Below are positions 6,010-15,481 of a stretch of DNA of 42,305 nt, in pieces; position 1 is the stretch's first letter, and each line of letters opens with the position of its first letter. The translations under genes were made by a program, and so were the position numbers. Under the pieces are notes generated by a model. It was not told where the DNA came from, did no database searches, and worked only from the letters and a program-made list of their open reading frames with translations. Source of the DNA: Chloroflexota bacterium (lineage in GTDB: Bacteria > Chloroflexota > Anaerolineae > Anaerolineales > E44-bin32); the NCBI GenBank assembly GCA_027298025.1, contig JAPUGV010000113.1, forward strand, positions 1-42,305, written 5' to 3'.

Positions 6010-7689
6010 CTAGATCCAATCCGGCTCCTCGTAGGTGCCGAAAACCTCTGTCATCACCGCGATGACTTCGCCTAACGTAGCGTAGGATCGCACCGCATCC
6101 AGGATGTACGGCATGGTGTTTTCTGTCCCCTGACAGGCGATGCGCAGGCGATCGAGCGCCTGACCCACGGCTCCGCCATCGCGCGATGCGCGTAGCTTCG
6201 CCAGCCCGGCGGTCTGTTGACGGTAGCCTGCGGGATTCATCCCAAGAAGGGGAATCTCGTATCCCGAATCGTCGTTAAAGGCGTTCACGCCCACGATGTA
6301 CCGTTCCTCCGCATCGATTTCCTTCTGGTACTGAAACGCAGCATCCGCGATCTCGAGTTGGAAAAAGCCGGCCTCGATGGCCGGCAGGACGCCGCCGAAC
6401 TCATCAATGCGTCGGAAATAATCCCGCGCGTTTACCTCGATGCGATTGGTCATCGCCTCCAGGAAATAGGAACCGCCCAGCGGATCGATCGAATTCGCCA
6501 CGCCGGACTCCTCGGCCAGAATCTGTTGCGTGCGTAGTGCAACGGTTGCTGCATGTGCAGAAGGCAAGGCAAGCGCCTCGTCCATCGAGTTGGTGTGAAG
6601 CGATTGAGTACCACCGAGCACCGCCGCTAATGCTTGAATAGCTACTCGCACGATGTTGTTATCAGGCTGTTGAGCCGTGAGGCTGACGCCAGCGGTCTGC
6701 GCATGGAAACGCATGAGCCACGATCGTGGATTCTTGGCCTTGAAGGTCTCCCTCATCTCGTAGGCCCAGATTCGCCGGGCAGCACGATACTTGGCGATCT
6801 CTTCGAAGAAGTCATTGTGGGCATTGAAGAAGAATGAAAGCCGAGGAGCAAAATCATCGATGTCCAATCCCCGCTTAAGTGCCCAGCGAACATATTCCAT
6901 TCCGTCGGCTAGGGTAAATGCCAGCTCCTGCGCGGCGGTCGAGCCGGCCTCCCGGATATGGTAGCCGGAGATCGAAATCGTGTTCCACAGTGGCAGATTC
7001 TGCATCCCGTATTCGATCGTGTCGGTCACGAGCCGCATCGACGGTTCGGGCGGGAAGATGTACTCCTTCTGAGCAATGTACTCCTTGAGAATGTCGTTCT
7101 GGAGCGTCCCGCGCAGCTGTTCTGGGCGCACTCCCTGCTTCTCGGCTGCCGCGATGTACATGGCCCAGATCACCGGAGCGGGTGAATTGATGGTCATGCT
7201 GGTGGAGACCTTGTCGAGCGGGATGCCATCTAGCAGGGTTTCCATATCTTGGAGCGAGGACACGGCCACACCGCATTTGCCGAACTCGCCCTCCGCCTCT
7301 GGGGCGTCGGTGTCATATCCCATGAGCGTGGCCAGGTCGAAGGCAATCGAGAGCCCGGTCTGACCCTGATCGAGCAGATAGCCGAAACGCGCGTTGGTTT
7401 CTTCTGCCGTACCGAATCCGGCGAACATGCGCATGGTCCAGGGGCGAGCGCGGTACATGGTGGGGTGGATGCCGCGGGTATAAGGAAACTGGCCGGGCAT
7501 CCCCAGGTCTCGGACATAGTTCATATCGGCGATGTCGAGCGGTGTGTAGAGGCGATCGATGGGCTCAGAAGAGGTTGTGATGAACCGCTCGCGGCGCTCC
7601 GGCAGAGCGGCCATCGCCTGTTGGAGGGCGGTTTCCTCCCACTTCTCAAGCGCTTCCCGAATCTCTTCTAGCTCTCGATCATCGAACAT
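6010..7689 (-). CDS. icmA: Acyl-CoA mutase catalytic subunit with isobutyryl-CoA mutase signature
   Basis: 559 aa from ATG at 7689 with AAGGAGT 7 nt upstream; an in-frame extension to 7824 is rejected because it reads through the promoter region. This is the TIM-barrel half of a B12-dependent methylmalonyl-CoA mutase family enzyme, without the B12-binding domain, so it needs a separate small subunit. His in [11 protein letters not shown] matches His244. The two substrate-selecting residues differ from methylmalonyl-CoA mutase: Phe89 (RMFAGF) instead of Tyr, and Gln207 (LKEYIAQ) instead of Arg, with numbering that coincides with the P. shermanii enzyme. Phe/Gln is the pair known from isobutyryl-CoA mutase, so interconversion of isobutyryl- and n-butyryl-CoA is predicted. 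It is divergent from a thiolase gene. Confidence 0.85.
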   Translation of the reverse strand: MFDDRELEEIREALEKWEETALQQAMAALPERRERFITTSSEPIDRLYTPLDIADMNYVRDLGMPGQFPYTRGIHPTMYRARPWTMRMFAGFGTAEETNARFGYLLDQGQTGLSIAFDLATLMGYDTDAPEAEGEFGKCGVAVSSLQDMETLLDGIPLDKVSTSMTINSPAPVIWAMYIAAAEKQGVRPEQLRGTLQNDILKEYIAQKEYIFPPEPSMRLVTDTIEYGMQNLPLWNTISISGYHIREAGSTAAQELAFTLADGMEYVRWALKRGLDIDDFAPRLSFFFNAHNDFFEEIAKYRAARRIWAYEMRETFKAKNPRSWLMRFHAQTAGVSLTAQQPDNNIVRVAIQALAAVLGGTQSLHTNSMDEALALPSAHAATVALRTQQILAEESGVANSIDPLGGSYFLEAMTNRIEVNARDYFRRIDEFGGVLPAIEAGFFQLEIADAAFQYQKEIDAEERYIVGVNAFNDDSGYEIPLLGMNPAGYRQQTAGLAKLRASRDGGAVGQALDRLRIACQGTENTMPYILDAVRSYATLGEVIAVMTEVFGTYEEPDWI

Positions 7690-7708
7690 AAGTGTGACTC
7701 CTTGGAAG

Positions 7709-7714
7709 ATTATA
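7709..7714 (-). promoter_or_regulatory. Extended -10 promoter of the first mutase gene
   Basis: The minus strand reads CCGAATGTTATAATC: a perfect TATAAT preceded by TGN. There is no good -35 box. The same string with one or two changes precedes the acyl-CoA dehydrogenase at 20178. The leader would be only about 13 nt. Confidence 0.5.
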
Positions 7715-7777
7715 ACATTCGGCCGCTCCGGGCCTGAGCAGGGTGTTCCCAACGGTTTGGCCTCTAGGCGCGAGTGA

Positions 7778-7783
7778 TAAAAT
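7778..7783 (+). promoter_or_regulatory. Possible extended -10 promoter of the thiolase gene
   Basis: GTGATAAAATCG contains TAAAAT preceded by TGA (extended -10 form). The same GATAAAATCG string precedes the biotin ligase start at 27877. The -35 region (TTTGGC) is weak. Confidence 0.4.
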
Positions 7784-7838
7784 CGCGATCCCTGCAATGC
7801 CCAGCTGTTCAGAATGATGTCCAAGGAGGGTTAGATCT

Positions 7839-9059
7839 GTGAGTGAGGCGGTGATTGTACAAGCGGTCCGGACGCCAATCGGTGCGCATGGAGGCTTGCT
7901 AAAGAGCGTACGTCCCGATGACCTGGCGGCCCTGGTGATATCTGAAGTCGTCGAACGATCGGGGATTGATCCCGCACACGTCGAAGAAGTGTATTTTGGC
8001 TGTGCAAATCAGGCGGGTGAAGACAATCGCAATGTAGCGCGCATGGCCGCTCTCCTTGCGGGTTTGCCGACCTCCGTGGCGGCGGTTACCTTCAACCGGC
8101 TGTGCGCTTCGAGCCTGTCTGCCATTAACGCAGCCGCCAGAGCGATCAAGGTCGGGGAAGGGGACCTGTACATCGCTGGAGGAGTCGAGTCGATGTCCAG
8201 GGCGCCGTGGGCAGTGCCGAAAGCCGAGCGCGCTTTTCAGCGTGGCAATGTCACAGCCTACGATACGACCATTGGCTGGCGCTTTCCCAACGCCACTCTC
8301 AAGGAACAATATGGGAACGACAGCATGGGAGAAACCGCGGAAAACCTCAATCAGGAGCGTACGATCGACCGTGAGGCGCAAGACGCATTTGCTCTTCAGA
8401 GTCATGAGCGCGCAATCGCCGCGATCGATTCGGGACGCTTCGCAGAAGAAATCGTCCCGGTGACGATCCCTCAGCGAAAGGGCGATCCGATCTTAGTCGA
8501 CACCGACGAACGCCCGCGGCGTGACACATCCGTCGAGGCGCTGGCCGCGCTCAAGCCGGCTTTTGGGAGCAACGGGACTGTGACGGCGGGCAATGCTTCA
8601 GGAATTAACGACGGTGCCTCGGCTGTGCTCATAATGTCCGAGGCCAAAGCGAGCGAGCTCGGGCTCAATCCCTGGGTGCGGGTCGTCTCTTCCGCTGCCG
8701 CGGGGGTCGAGCCGCGCACGATGGGCTATGGGCCGATCCCGGCCACAAAGAAGGCGCTCGCTCGTGCTGAATTGGAGTTGGATCAGATCGGATTGATCGA
8801 ACTAAACGAAGCGTTTGTGGTTCAAGCGCTCTTGGTGATCGATGAGCTAGAGATGGATCCAGAGATCACAAATGTGAATGGCGGCGCGATCGCGCTCGGG
8901 CACCCATTGGGTTGCACAGGGGCTCGCATCGTGACAACCCTAGTGCATGAAATGCGGCGCCGGGCGCCGAAAGAGCTGCGCCCCTACTATGGGCTCGCCA
9001 CGCTCTGCGTAGGCGTGGGCCAGGGGGAAGCGACTATTTTCGAGTGGGTGGGGGACTAG
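7839..9059 (+). CDS. Thiolase (acetyl-CoA acyltransferase / 3-oxoadipyl-CoA thiolase-like)
   Basis: 406 aa from GTG at 7839, supported by AAGGAGGG 8 nt upstream. It is a degradative-type thiolase that cleaves 3-oxoacyl-CoA with CoA. Nucleophile Cys89 sits in FNRLCASS; the C-terminal His is in [17 protein letters not shown], and the second active-site Cys is in [11 protein letters not shown]. The sequence style ([26 protein letters not shown]) is close to PcaF/PaaJ thiolases, but chain-length specificity cannot be fixed. It is divergent from the isobutyryl-CoA mutase-like gene. Its TAG stop abuts the stop of the convergent epimerase with no spacer (CTAGCTAG), leaving no room for a terminator between them. 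Confidence 0.93.
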   Translation: MSEAVIVQAVRTPIGAHGGLLKSVRPDDLAALVISEVVERSGIDPAHVEEVYFGCANQAGEDNRNVARMAALLAGLPTSVAAVTFNRLCASSLSAINAAARAIKVGEGDLYIAGGVESMSRAPWAVPKAERAFQRGNVTAYDTTIGWRFPNATLKEQYGNDSMGETAENLNQERTIDREAQDAFALQSHERAIAAIDSGRFAEEIVPVTIPQRKGDPILVDTDERPRRDTSVEALAALKPAFGSNGTVTAGNASGINDGASAVLIMSEAKASELGLNPWVRVVSSAAAGVEPRTMGYGPIPATKKALARAELELDQIGLIELNEAFVVQALLVIDELEMDPEITNVNGGAIALGHPLGCTGARIVTTLVHEMRRRAPKELRPYYGLATLCVGVGQGEATIFEWVGD

Positions 9060-9608
9060 CTAGTTAGTATCGTCTTCCGAGTGCTGATCCTGACGCAGCC
9101 CACGCAGGAAACCCAGCACGCCCGCGGCCACTCTCTGCCCCTGGATCAAGGCTCGGTCGGCGAGTTCGCCGGCCAGCGCTAGTCGGATCTCTGGCTCTTC
9201 GGGGGTTAGCTCATAGAGTTCCACAAGTACTCCGTGAGTGCTCTTGGGGTGGATAAATGCGATCAACCGGCCGCCAGTACCCAATACTGGCTCTGCATTA
9301 ATCAATTCTACGCCCATCGACTGAAGGCGTTCTAGGTAGCCGGCCAGGTCGACGACCTCCAGGCAGATGTGGTGCATTCCCGGCCCCCGCTCCTGCAGAA
9401 AGCGGCTTATGCCGCTGTGCTCGTCGGTCGGCTTCACCAGCTCCACTTCCTGATTCCCGTTCGAGAGGAACGCTACAACCGCTCCCTGTCCGGGCACGTC
9501 TTCTACGTAGGCCACTTTCAATCCCAGTCCGTCTCGCCAGAATTTGAGTGCCTCATCGATATCGTCCACAACAAGCCCGATGTGGTTGATGCGAGTGGTG
9601 GAGGTCAT
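9060..9608 (-). CDS. mce: Methylmalonyl-CoA epimerase with C-terminal extension
   Basis: 182 aa from ATG at 9608 with GGGGAG 6 nt upstream. It converts (S)- to (R)-methylmalonyl-CoA between the carboxylase and the mutase. VOC fold, with metal ligands expected at His9 (RINHIGLVV), His in GMHHICLEV and Glu in HGVLVELYEL. It is the last gene of the propionyl-CoA operon, 16 bp after the mutase. The usual enzyme is about 135 residues and ends near VELYEL; here about 50 residues follow (PEEPEIRLALAGELADRA onward) with a charged helical look. This tail is unexplained and could be a protein contact. The function is strongly supported by motif and context. Confidence 0.93.
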   Translation of the reverse strand: MTSTTRINHIGLVVDDIDEALKFWRDGLGLKVAYVEDVPGQGAVVAFLSNGNQEVELVKPTDEHSGISRFLQERGPGMHHICLEVVDLAGYLERLQSMGVELINAEPVLGTGGRLIAFIHPKSTHGVLVELYELTPEEPEIRLALAGELADRALIQGQRVAAGVLGFLRGLRQDQHSEDDTN

Positions 9609-9624
9609 CGGCTCTCCCCACGCA

Positions 9625-11268
9625 TTAGAAACTTTCCGCCGGCACGTATTCGCCCCACACCGCTCGCAGCTGGCCACAAATTTCTCCGAGGGTGACTTCA
9701 GCCTCCAGACAATCAATGAAGATAGGCATCAGATTTTCGGTCCCCTCGGCGGCATTCTTCAGACGCCCTAGCTGGTCTTGAACCGCACCGCCATCGCGTG
9801 CCTCCCGGACCTGCGACAAATGCCTGCGCTGAGCGGACTCAATCGCAGGGTCAACGCCCATTATTTCCATCGCGGCAGGTCCGTCTGAGCGGTAAGCATT
9901 CACGCCGACCACGAGTACTTGTTGGGTTTCCACGCGAATTTGGTCGCGGTAGGCGGCCTCCTGGATTTGCGATTGCATGTAGCCAGCTTCTACCGCCGCA
10001 GGGGCTCCTCCGAGTTCATCGATTTTTTCAATATACTCCCGCGCGCCGGCCTCAATCTCATCTGTGAGATGTTCAACAAGGTAGGAGCCACCTAACGGAT
10101 CGGCCGTATTCGCAATCCCGCTTTCGTGAGCGAGTATTTGCTGAGTACGCAGGGCGGTGCGCGCCGCGCGTTCTGTCGGGAGCCCTAGCGCCTCGTCCAT
10201 ACTGTTGGTGTGAAGGGATTGCGTTCCGCCGAGAATGGCCGCCAGCGCCTGGAGCGCCACTCGCACCACGTTATTCTCGGGTTGCTGCGCCGTGAGCGTG
10301 GAACCGGCGGTCTGTGCATGGAATCGCAAGCGAATGGATCGAGGATCTTTCGCGTCGAATCGTTCAATCATCAATTTTGCCCACAGCCTGCGTGCGGCAC
10401 GGAACTTTGCTATTTCCTCGAGAAGATCATTGTGTGCGTTGAAGAAGAACGTCAATTGAGGCGCAATCTGGTCTACTTCCAATCCGGACTCTAAAGCGGC
10501 CTCGACGTATGCGATTCCATTCGCCAGGGTAAAAGCGATCTCTTGAACCGCCGTGCAACCCGCCTCTCGCATGTGATAGCCTGAGATCGAGATCGTATTC
10601 CACTGCGGTACTGCTTCGCGGCAGTAGCGAAATACGTCGGTAATCAACCGCATCGCTGGCTTCGGGGGGAAGATGTAGGTCCCGCGCGCCACGTATTCCT
10701 TGAGGATGTCGTTTTGGATTGTCCCCCGGAGCACGGATGGATCGGCACCCTGCTTGCGGGCGACGGCGATGTACATGGCGAGCAGAATGGCGGCGGGGGC
10801 GTTGATGGTCATGCTCGTCGAGACCTGATCCAACGGAATCCCTCGAAACAGAGTTTCCATGTCTTCCAAACAGGAAATCGAGACACCCACCTTCCCGACT
10901 TCCCCTTCCGCCAGTGGATCGTCGGCATCGTAGCCGATCTGCGTGGGAAGATCGAAAGCAACCGATAGACCGCTTTGACCCTGGTCCAGCAGATAGCGAA
11001 AGCGGCGATTGGTCTCCGCCGCGTCCGCGTAGCCAGCGTATTGACGCATGGTCCACAATCTCCCTCGATACATCGTGGACTGCGCACCCCGCGTGAAGGG
11101 CAGCTGTCCGGGAAAGCCCCGGTCTTCGAGGTAGTTTCCCTCAGGGAGGTAGACCGGCTCCAGCGGAAGTCCGGATGCGGTTTCGAAACGCTCCTTCCGC
11201 TCCGGGCGCGCGGAACGGGAGACTTCTTCTTCCCAAGATTGCTTTGCCATTGCGAGGTCTTCACTCAT
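9625..11268 (-). CDS. mcmA: Methylmalonyl-CoA mutase large (catalytic) subunit
   Basis: 547 aa. Its ATG overlaps the stop of the biotin carrier gene (ATGA at 11265-11268), so translation is probably coupled. TIM-barrel mutase domain only, no B12-binding domain, as in archaeal-type split mutases. The substrate-selecting residues are those of true methylmalonyl-CoA mutase: Tyr77 (RQYAGY, equivalent to Tyr89) and Arg195 (LKEYVAR, equivalent to Arg207); [11 protein letters not shown] carries the His244 equivalent. Its place between carboxylase and epimerase agrees: it would isomerise (R)-methylmalonyl-CoA to succinyl-CoA. The B12-binding partner and a MeaB-type chaperone are not in this window. 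Confidence 0.94.
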   Translation of the reverse strand: MSEDLAMAKQSWEEEVSRSARPERKERFETASGLPLEPVYLPEGNYLEDRGFPGQLPFTRGAQSTMYRGRLWTMRQYAGYADAAETNRRFRYLLDQGQSGLSVAFDLPTQIGYDADDPLAEGEVGKVGVSISCLEDMETLFRGIPLDQVSTSMTINAPAAILLAMYIAVARKQGADPSVLRGTIQNDILKEYVARGTYIFPPKPAMRLITDVFRYCREAVPQWNTISISGYHMREAGCTAVQEIAFTLANGIAYVEAALESGLEVDQIAPQLTFFFNAHNDLLEEIAKFRAARRLWAKLMIERFDAKDPRSIRLRFHAQTAGSTLTAQQPENNVVRVALQALAAILGGTQSLHTNSMDEALGLPTERAARTALRTQQILAHESGIANTADPLGGSYLVEHLTDEIEAGAREYIEKIDELGGAPAAVEAGYMQSQIQEAAYRDQIRVETQQVLVVGVNAYRSDGPAAMEIMGVDPAIESAQRRHLSQVREARDGGAVQDQLGRLKNAAEGTENLMPIFIDCLEAEVTLGEICGQLRAVWGEYVPAESF

Positions 11269-11762
11269 GCCAGCGTAAGCAACACCTGATATTGATCCAC
11301 GCTATCTCCGGGGCCGACCCGAATGCTAGACACCTTACCGCCTCTTGGCGCCTTGAGCTCGTTCTGCATTTTCATGGACTCAAGGATGATTAGATTTTCC
11401 CCCTTCTCAACTTGCTGACCCACTTTGACGGGCACGGCGACCACCAGTCCCGGCATAGGGGCGGCCATGTTGTATTCGCCTTCTTCGACCTTAGCGACGT
11501 CGGCGGTCTGGCGCAAACGCCGCTGCCGCTCGTCCTCGACATCGACGAGAAAGAGCTGCCCCCTGAGCAAGACCTCCACTCCTGTATCGCCGGAAGAGAC
11601 GTTCGCCTCGAACGATTCGCCGTTCAGGAGCATAGAATAGATCGGCTCGTCTGCTACGGATTGGAAATCGAGCTCGAGCCGTTGACCGTCGGCGAGGATC
11701 TCGCCCGCCTCGCTGATATCGATCTCAAAGGATCGTCCCCCAATCGTGGCGATGTACTTCAT
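11265..11762 (-). CDS. Biotin carboxyl carrier protein of acyl-CoA carboxylase
   Basis: 165 aa. The C-terminal biotinyl domain (about residues 97-165) carries [10 protein letters not shown] with the biotin-accepting Lys131 and the flanking turn [20 protein letters not shown]. The N-terminal 90 residues ([16 protein letters not shown]...) form a strand-rich domain like that of other stand-alone carriers in propionyl-/acetyl-CoA carboxylases. It shuttles carboxybiotin between the biotin carboxylase (upstream, 64 bp away) and the carboxyltransferase. It overlaps the mutase start by 4 bp. The biotin ligase at 27890-28675 would charge it. Confidence 0.94.
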   Translation of the reverse strand: MKYIATIGGRSFEIDISEAGEILADGQRLELDFQSVADEPIYSMLLNGESFEANVSSGDTGVEVLLRGQLFLVDVEDERQRRLRQTADVAKVEEGEYNMAAPMPGLVVAVPVKVGQQVEKGENLIILESMKMQNELKAPRGGKVSSIRVGPGDSVDQYQVLLTLA

Positions 11763-11826
11763 CTGATGGCCAATTGGTATGAACGCAATTTACGAAATTG
11801 CCGCGCCTTTGGAGCGGCAAAGGGAA

Positions 11827-13335
11827 TCACCGCTGCATTCTCTCCCATCGACCGACCCATTTCCAGTTGCTGGTATCGCGCTCGCTCTGGCGGATGATCT
11901 GAGCGGCCTGCTGAGTTTCTCGATGAGTAACCACTGTGGCCATGACCGCCGCGATCATGGCAAGGTTTGAATCATCATCCAATTCCTCTTCCAAAGTGAA
12001 GCGCTCCTCAACGAACCGCGTATCGTACTGGCCGACCATGAAACGAGGTGAATTGAGCAGTTTCTGATGGAACGGGATATTCGTTCGCACACCCACGATT
12101 CGGAATTCATCGAGTGCCCTGCGCATGCGCAGGATGGCCACGCCGCGGGTCTCCCCCCAGCAGATCAGCTTGGAGATCAGAGAATCATAATAGGGAGTGA
12201 CGGTGAACCCGGCATAAACGCCGGTATCGACTCGCACTCCGGGGCCGCTGGGCAGTATTACGGAGGTAATTTGCCCCGTACTTGGGAGGAAATTGTTGTA
12301 GGGATCTTCGGCGTTGATGCGACACTCCAACGCCCACCCGTTGATCCGTAGGTCGTCCTGTGCGTAGCTCAGCTTGCGACCGCGCGCGATACGAATTTGC
12401 TCCCGGACGATATCAACCCCCGTGACCATCTCTGTAATGGGATGTTCTACCTGGAGGCGAGTGTTCATTTCCAGGAAGTAGAAATTCTTGTCCCCGTCGA
12501 CGAGGAATTCGATCGTGCCCGCGTTCAAATAGTCCACTGCCTGTGCGGCACGACAGGCTAGCTCGCCCATTTGCTCGCGCAGCGGTTCATCCATGATGGG
12601 GGAGGGTGCCTCCTCCAGCAGCTTTTGGTGCCTCCGCTGTATCGAACATTCGCGCTCTCCGAGGTGAATGGCGTTGCCATGGGAGTCCGCCATGATCTGG
12701 AATTCAATGTGTCGCGCACCGAGGAGCAGCTTCTCCAGGTAGACATTCCCATCGCCGAAGGCAGCTTCGGCTTCGCGCCGGGCGGCCTGGAGCATGCCCG
12801 GAAGCTCTTTAGGTGCGCTCACCTCCCGCATGCCCTTGCCCCCACCGCCGGCGGTCGCCTTCACCAGCAGTGGGAAGCCAATATCGGGGGCAATCGCGAT
12901 CAGATCTTCATCGGTGAGGCTTCCCTCGCCTTCGGTGCCAGGAACCACGGTCACCCCCGCGGCCGTGACCGTGGCTCGTGCAACCGCCTTATCGCCCATG
13001 GCTGCAATGGCGCTTGGTTTCGGACCGATGAAGACCAACCCCGCATCCTGAACCGCCTCTGCAAAGTCATCGCGCTCGGCAAGAAAGCCATAGCCAGGAT
13101 GGATCGCACCCGCGCCAGTCTTCTTGGCGATGTCAATGATCTTGTCGCCGCGCAGGTAGGAGTCTCTAGAGGCGGGGGGCCCCAGCAGATAGGCCTCATC
13201 GGCCTGACGCACATGCATGCCATCACGGTCGACTTCCGAATACACCGCGACCGTATTCAGGCCCAGCTCGCGGCACGCTCGAATCACGCGTACCGCAATT
13301 TCGCCCCGGTTCGCTACGAGAACTTTGGTAAACAT
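11827..13335 (-). CDS. accC: Biotin carboxylase subunit of acyl-CoA (propionyl-CoA) carboxylase
   Basis: 502 aa, the family length plus about 50 residues. ATP-dependent carboxylation of the biotin carrier. N-terminal domain MFTKVLVANRGEIAVRVIRA, ATP-grasp glycine loop KATAGGGGKGM (about 160-170), HIEFQIMADSHGNAIHLGERECS, and the catalytic stretch FYFLEMNTRLQVEHP.TEMVTG with the conserved Glu and Arg. The C-terminal tail beyond the core (TLEEELDDDSNLAMIAAVMATV) resembles extensions in carboxylases with separate carriers. No clear ribosome site precedes the ATG; TATAAT lies only 12 nt upstream, so a separate short-leader transcript is possible in addition to operon read-through. Confidence 0.95.
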   Translation of the reverse strand: MFTKVLVANRGEIAVRVIRACRELGLNTVAVYSEVDRDGMHVRQADEAYLLGPPASRDSYLRGDKIIDIAKKTGAGAIHPGYGFLAERDDFAEAVQDAGLVFIGPKPSAIAAMGDKAVARATVTAAGVTVVPGTEGEGSLTDEDLIAIAPDIGFPLLVKATAGGGGKGMREVSAPKELPGMLQAARREAEAAFGDGNVYLEKLLLGARHIEFQIMADSHGNAIHLGERECSIQRRHQKLLEEAPSPIMDEPLREQMGELACRAAQAVDYLNAGTIEFLVDGDKNFYFLEMNTRLQVEHPITEMVTGVDIVREQIRIARGRKLSYAQDDLRINGWALECRINAEDPYNNFLPSTGQITSVILPSGPGVRVDTGVYAGFTVTPYYDSLISKLICWGETRGVAILRMRRALDEFRIVGVRTNIPFHQKLLNSPRFMVGQYDTRFVEERFTLEEELDDDSNLAMIAAVMATVVTHRETQQAAQIIRQSERDTSNWKWVGRWERMQR

Positions 13336-13347
13336 GTCTGCTCAGAG

Positions 13348-13353
13348 ATTATA
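13348..13353 (-). promoter_or_regulatory. Possible internal -10 box before the biotin carboxylase
   Basis: The minus strand has CTTTTATAATCTC with a perfect TATAAT; the predicted transcript would start about 5 nt before the ATG at 13335, close to leaderless. No -35 box is recognisable. Confidence 0.35.
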
Positions 13354-13360
13354 AAAGATG

Positions 13361-13423
13361 TCACAGATGCTCCTCCAGGAAATCAAGCACACGACGGTTG
13401 AAGTCATCCGGGATCTCATGGGG
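13361..13423 (-). pseudogene. C-terminal remnant of an alpha/beta hydrolase
   Basis: Between the carboxyltransferase and biotin carboxylase genes the minus strand encodes PHEIPDDFNRRVLDFLEEHL then TGA. This closely resembles the last helix of alpha/beta-fold hydrolases (H..IPD.FNR.VLDFLEEHL). The frame is closed upstream by TGA at 13424-13426, and only about 40 bases separate it from the carboxyltransferase stop, so the body of the gene is deleted. The identification rests on a short match. Confidence 0.5.
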
Positions 13424-13465
13424 TCAACCTGCGGCAGTAGCGCCGGAGGGGGGTCTTGCATTCCG

Positions 13466-15016
13466 TCAGAGCGGGATGTTGCCGTGCTTCTTGGCAGGAT
13501 TGATGTCCCGCTTGTTGGCGAGCATCTCGAGGGCGTTGATCAGCCGTGGCCGTGTGAAACGCGGTTCGATGACATCGTCGATATATCCGCGCGAAGCGCT
13601 CACATAAGGATGCGCGAACTTTGCACGATACTCATCCACCAGTTTTGCTTTGTACTTGTCCGGGTCCTTCGCTTCGGCAAGCTCCTTGCGGAAGATGATG
13701 CTGACCGCGCCCTCAGGTCCCATAACCGCGATCTCGGCCGTCGGCCAGGCCAAATTCAAGTCGCTGCGGATGTGTTTCGAGTTCATTACGCAGTAGGCCC
13801 CGCCGTAAGCCTTGCGCGTGATGACTGTGATCTTAGGGACGGTCGCTTCACAGTAAGCGTAGAGCAGCTTGGCCCCGCTGCGAATGATACCGCCATGCTC
13901 TTGAGCCGTTCCCGGGAGAAAACCCGGCACGTCCACCAGGGTGACCAGTGGAATGTTGAAGGCATCGCAAAATCGTACGAATCGGGCCGCCTTGAGCGAA
14001 GCGTTGATATCGAGCACCCCTGCAAGGACGGCCGGCTGATTGGCGACGATCCCGACGCTGTGGCCGCCCAATCGAGCAAAGCCAACGACTATGTTCTGGG
14101 CAAAGCTCTCGTGAATTTCAAGGAACGCGCCGTCATCGACCACAAGATGAATAACGTCGCGAATATCGTAAGGCTTGGTAGCGTCATCCGGAACAATCGC
14201 ATCCAATGCAGCATCGGTGCGCAGGCGGTCGTCCCCAGAGGGTACCAACGGCGGATCTTCCATGTTGTTCTGAGGCAGGTACGACAAGAGAACTCGGATC
14301 ATGTAAAGGCAATCGGCTTCGCTTTCGGATGTGTAGTGGGCTACACCGGAGGTTCCGGCATGGACGTCTGCCCCGCCGAGCTCTTCGAAATCCACATCCT
14401 CATGCGTAACGGATCGCACCACATCGGGCCCGGTGACAAACATGTAAGAGGATTTGCGAACCATAAAGATGAAGTCGGTCAGGGCGGGGGAATACACCGC
14501 TCCGCCCGCGGTCGGTCCCATGATGGCGCTGATTTGGGGGATCACACCCGAGGCCATCGTGTTACGAAGGAAGATATCCGCATAACCGCCCAGCGCGACC
14601 ACTCCCTCTTGGATGCGTGCGCCACCAGAGTCGTTCAGCCCAATCAAGGGCGCACCGTTCTTGATCGCCATCTCCATGATCTTGACGATCTTCTCGGCGT
14701 GTACCTCTCCCAGGCTGCCTCCGAAGACCGTGAAGTCTTGCGAGAATACATAGGTGAGCCGTCCTTCGACTGTCCCCCATCCTGTAACCACGCTGTCGGA
14801 AAGGTATTTGCGGTCTTCCAGGCCGAAATCATGGGTGCGGTGCGTGACGAAAATGTCCATCTCGCGGAAGGAACCTTTGTCTAGGAGCAGGTCCAGCCGT
14901 TCGCGCGCCGTCAGCCGGCCGCGCTCGTGCTGAATTTCAATACGATCCTCCCCGCCGCCCAAGCGGGCTTGTTCACGGAGCGAGCGCAGTTCCTCAAGCT
15001 TGGATTCGTGGCTCAT
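13466..15016 (-). CDS. pccB: Acyl-CoA carboxylase carboxyltransferase (propionyl-CoA carboxylase beta)
   Basis: 516 aa from ATG at 15016, which overlaps the stop of the upstream membrane protein (ATGA); GGAGAA lies 7-8 nt upstream. The in-frame extension to 15265 overlaps that gene and is rejected. It transfers the carboxyl group from carboxybiotin to propionyl-CoA (or acetyl-CoA). Two crotonase-like halves: the N-terminal one with [11 protein letters not shown] and [18 protein letters not shown], the C-terminal one with [18 protein letters not shown] and [12 protein letters not shown], ending in the family-typical [15 protein letters not shown]. Linkage to epimerase and mutase makes propionyl-CoA the likely substrate. 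Confidence 0.95.
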   Translation of the reverse strand: MSHESKLEELRSLREQARLGGGEDRIEIQHERGRLTARERLDLLLDKGSFREMDIFVTHRTHDFGLEDRKYLSDSVVTGWGTVEGRLTYVFSQDFTVFGGSLGEVHAEKIVKIMEMAIKNGAPLIGLNDSGGARIQEGVVALGGYADIFLRNTMASGVIPQISAIMGPTAGGAVYSPALTDFIFMVRKSSYMFVTGPDVVRSVTHEDVDFEELGGADVHAGTSGVAHYTSESEADCLYMIRVLLSYLPQNNMEDPPLVPSGDDRLRTDAALDAIVPDDATKPYDIRDVIHLVVDDGAFLEIHESFAQNIVVGFARLGGHSVGIVANQPAVLAGVLDINASLKAARFVRFCDAFNIPLVTLVDVPGFLPGTAQEHGGIIRSGAKLLYAYCEATVPKITVITRKAYGGAYCVMNSKHIRSDLNLAWPTAEIAVMGPEGAVSIIFRKELAEAKDPDKYKAKLVDEYRAKFAHPYVSASRGYIDDVIEPRFTRPRLINALEMLANKRDINPAKKHGNIPL

Positions 15017-15417
15017 TTGCCGTTCTCCACAAAGTATTTGCGTACGACTGGCCGACTCATCATCCAACCTACGAATACGATCGCCAGCACGGTCATGACC
15101 GCCGTCAGTGGCCAGTTTGCGCGAGAAAAATCGGACCGGGCGAGAAAGATTCGGTCTGCCCAGTACCAGATCACCAACGCCAATCCTCCCCAGAGGATCA
15201 GTCTCGGCGCCCACGGTCTTCCGAAGAAAGCCCCGAAAGCTGAAAGAAGGCCCCAGGTTCCCCATAAGCCGTTACGAATCAACAGGTAAGCGGGCGGAAC
15301 TTCATACGGCAGGTCGGGAAGCGAAAACCACGCCGCCAAGCCGCTCAGGGCTACCGCCGCTACGGTTATAACCCCGAGGCTAAGCCAAGTTACGTGTGCG
15401 GGTCGGCGCTTGGTCAA
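15013..15417 (-). CDS. Four-helix membrane protein at the head of the carboxylase operon
   Basis: 134 aa from TTG at 15417; no ATG is available in frame and the ribosome site is weak, so the start is uncertain. About four transmembrane segments (approximately residues 12-32, 45-64, 70-90 and 104-120). The stop overlaps the carboxyltransferase ATG by 4 bp. I do not recognise the family. Its coupling to the carboxylase genes suggests co-expression, but no transport or catalytic motif is visible. Confidence 0.7.
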   Translation of the reverse strand: MTKRRPAHVTWLSLGVITVAAVALSGLAAWFSLPDLPYEVPPAYLLIRNGLWGTWGLLSAFGAFFGRPWAPRLILWGGLALVIWYWADRIFLARSDFSRANWPLTAVMTVLAIVFVGWMMSRPVVRKYFVENGK

Positions 15418-15481
15418 GGGCGGGATGATCCGTGGGGGGCGAGATCCGGAGGGTCCGTGCCGCAGAACTCGATATTCGATT

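Noticed and set aside
13358-14884. 508-codon open frame on the plus strand
   Set aside because: Lies antisense to the biotin carboxylase start and most of the carboxyltransferase gene; no domain, no ribosome site; the minus-strand gene has full-length family motifs.
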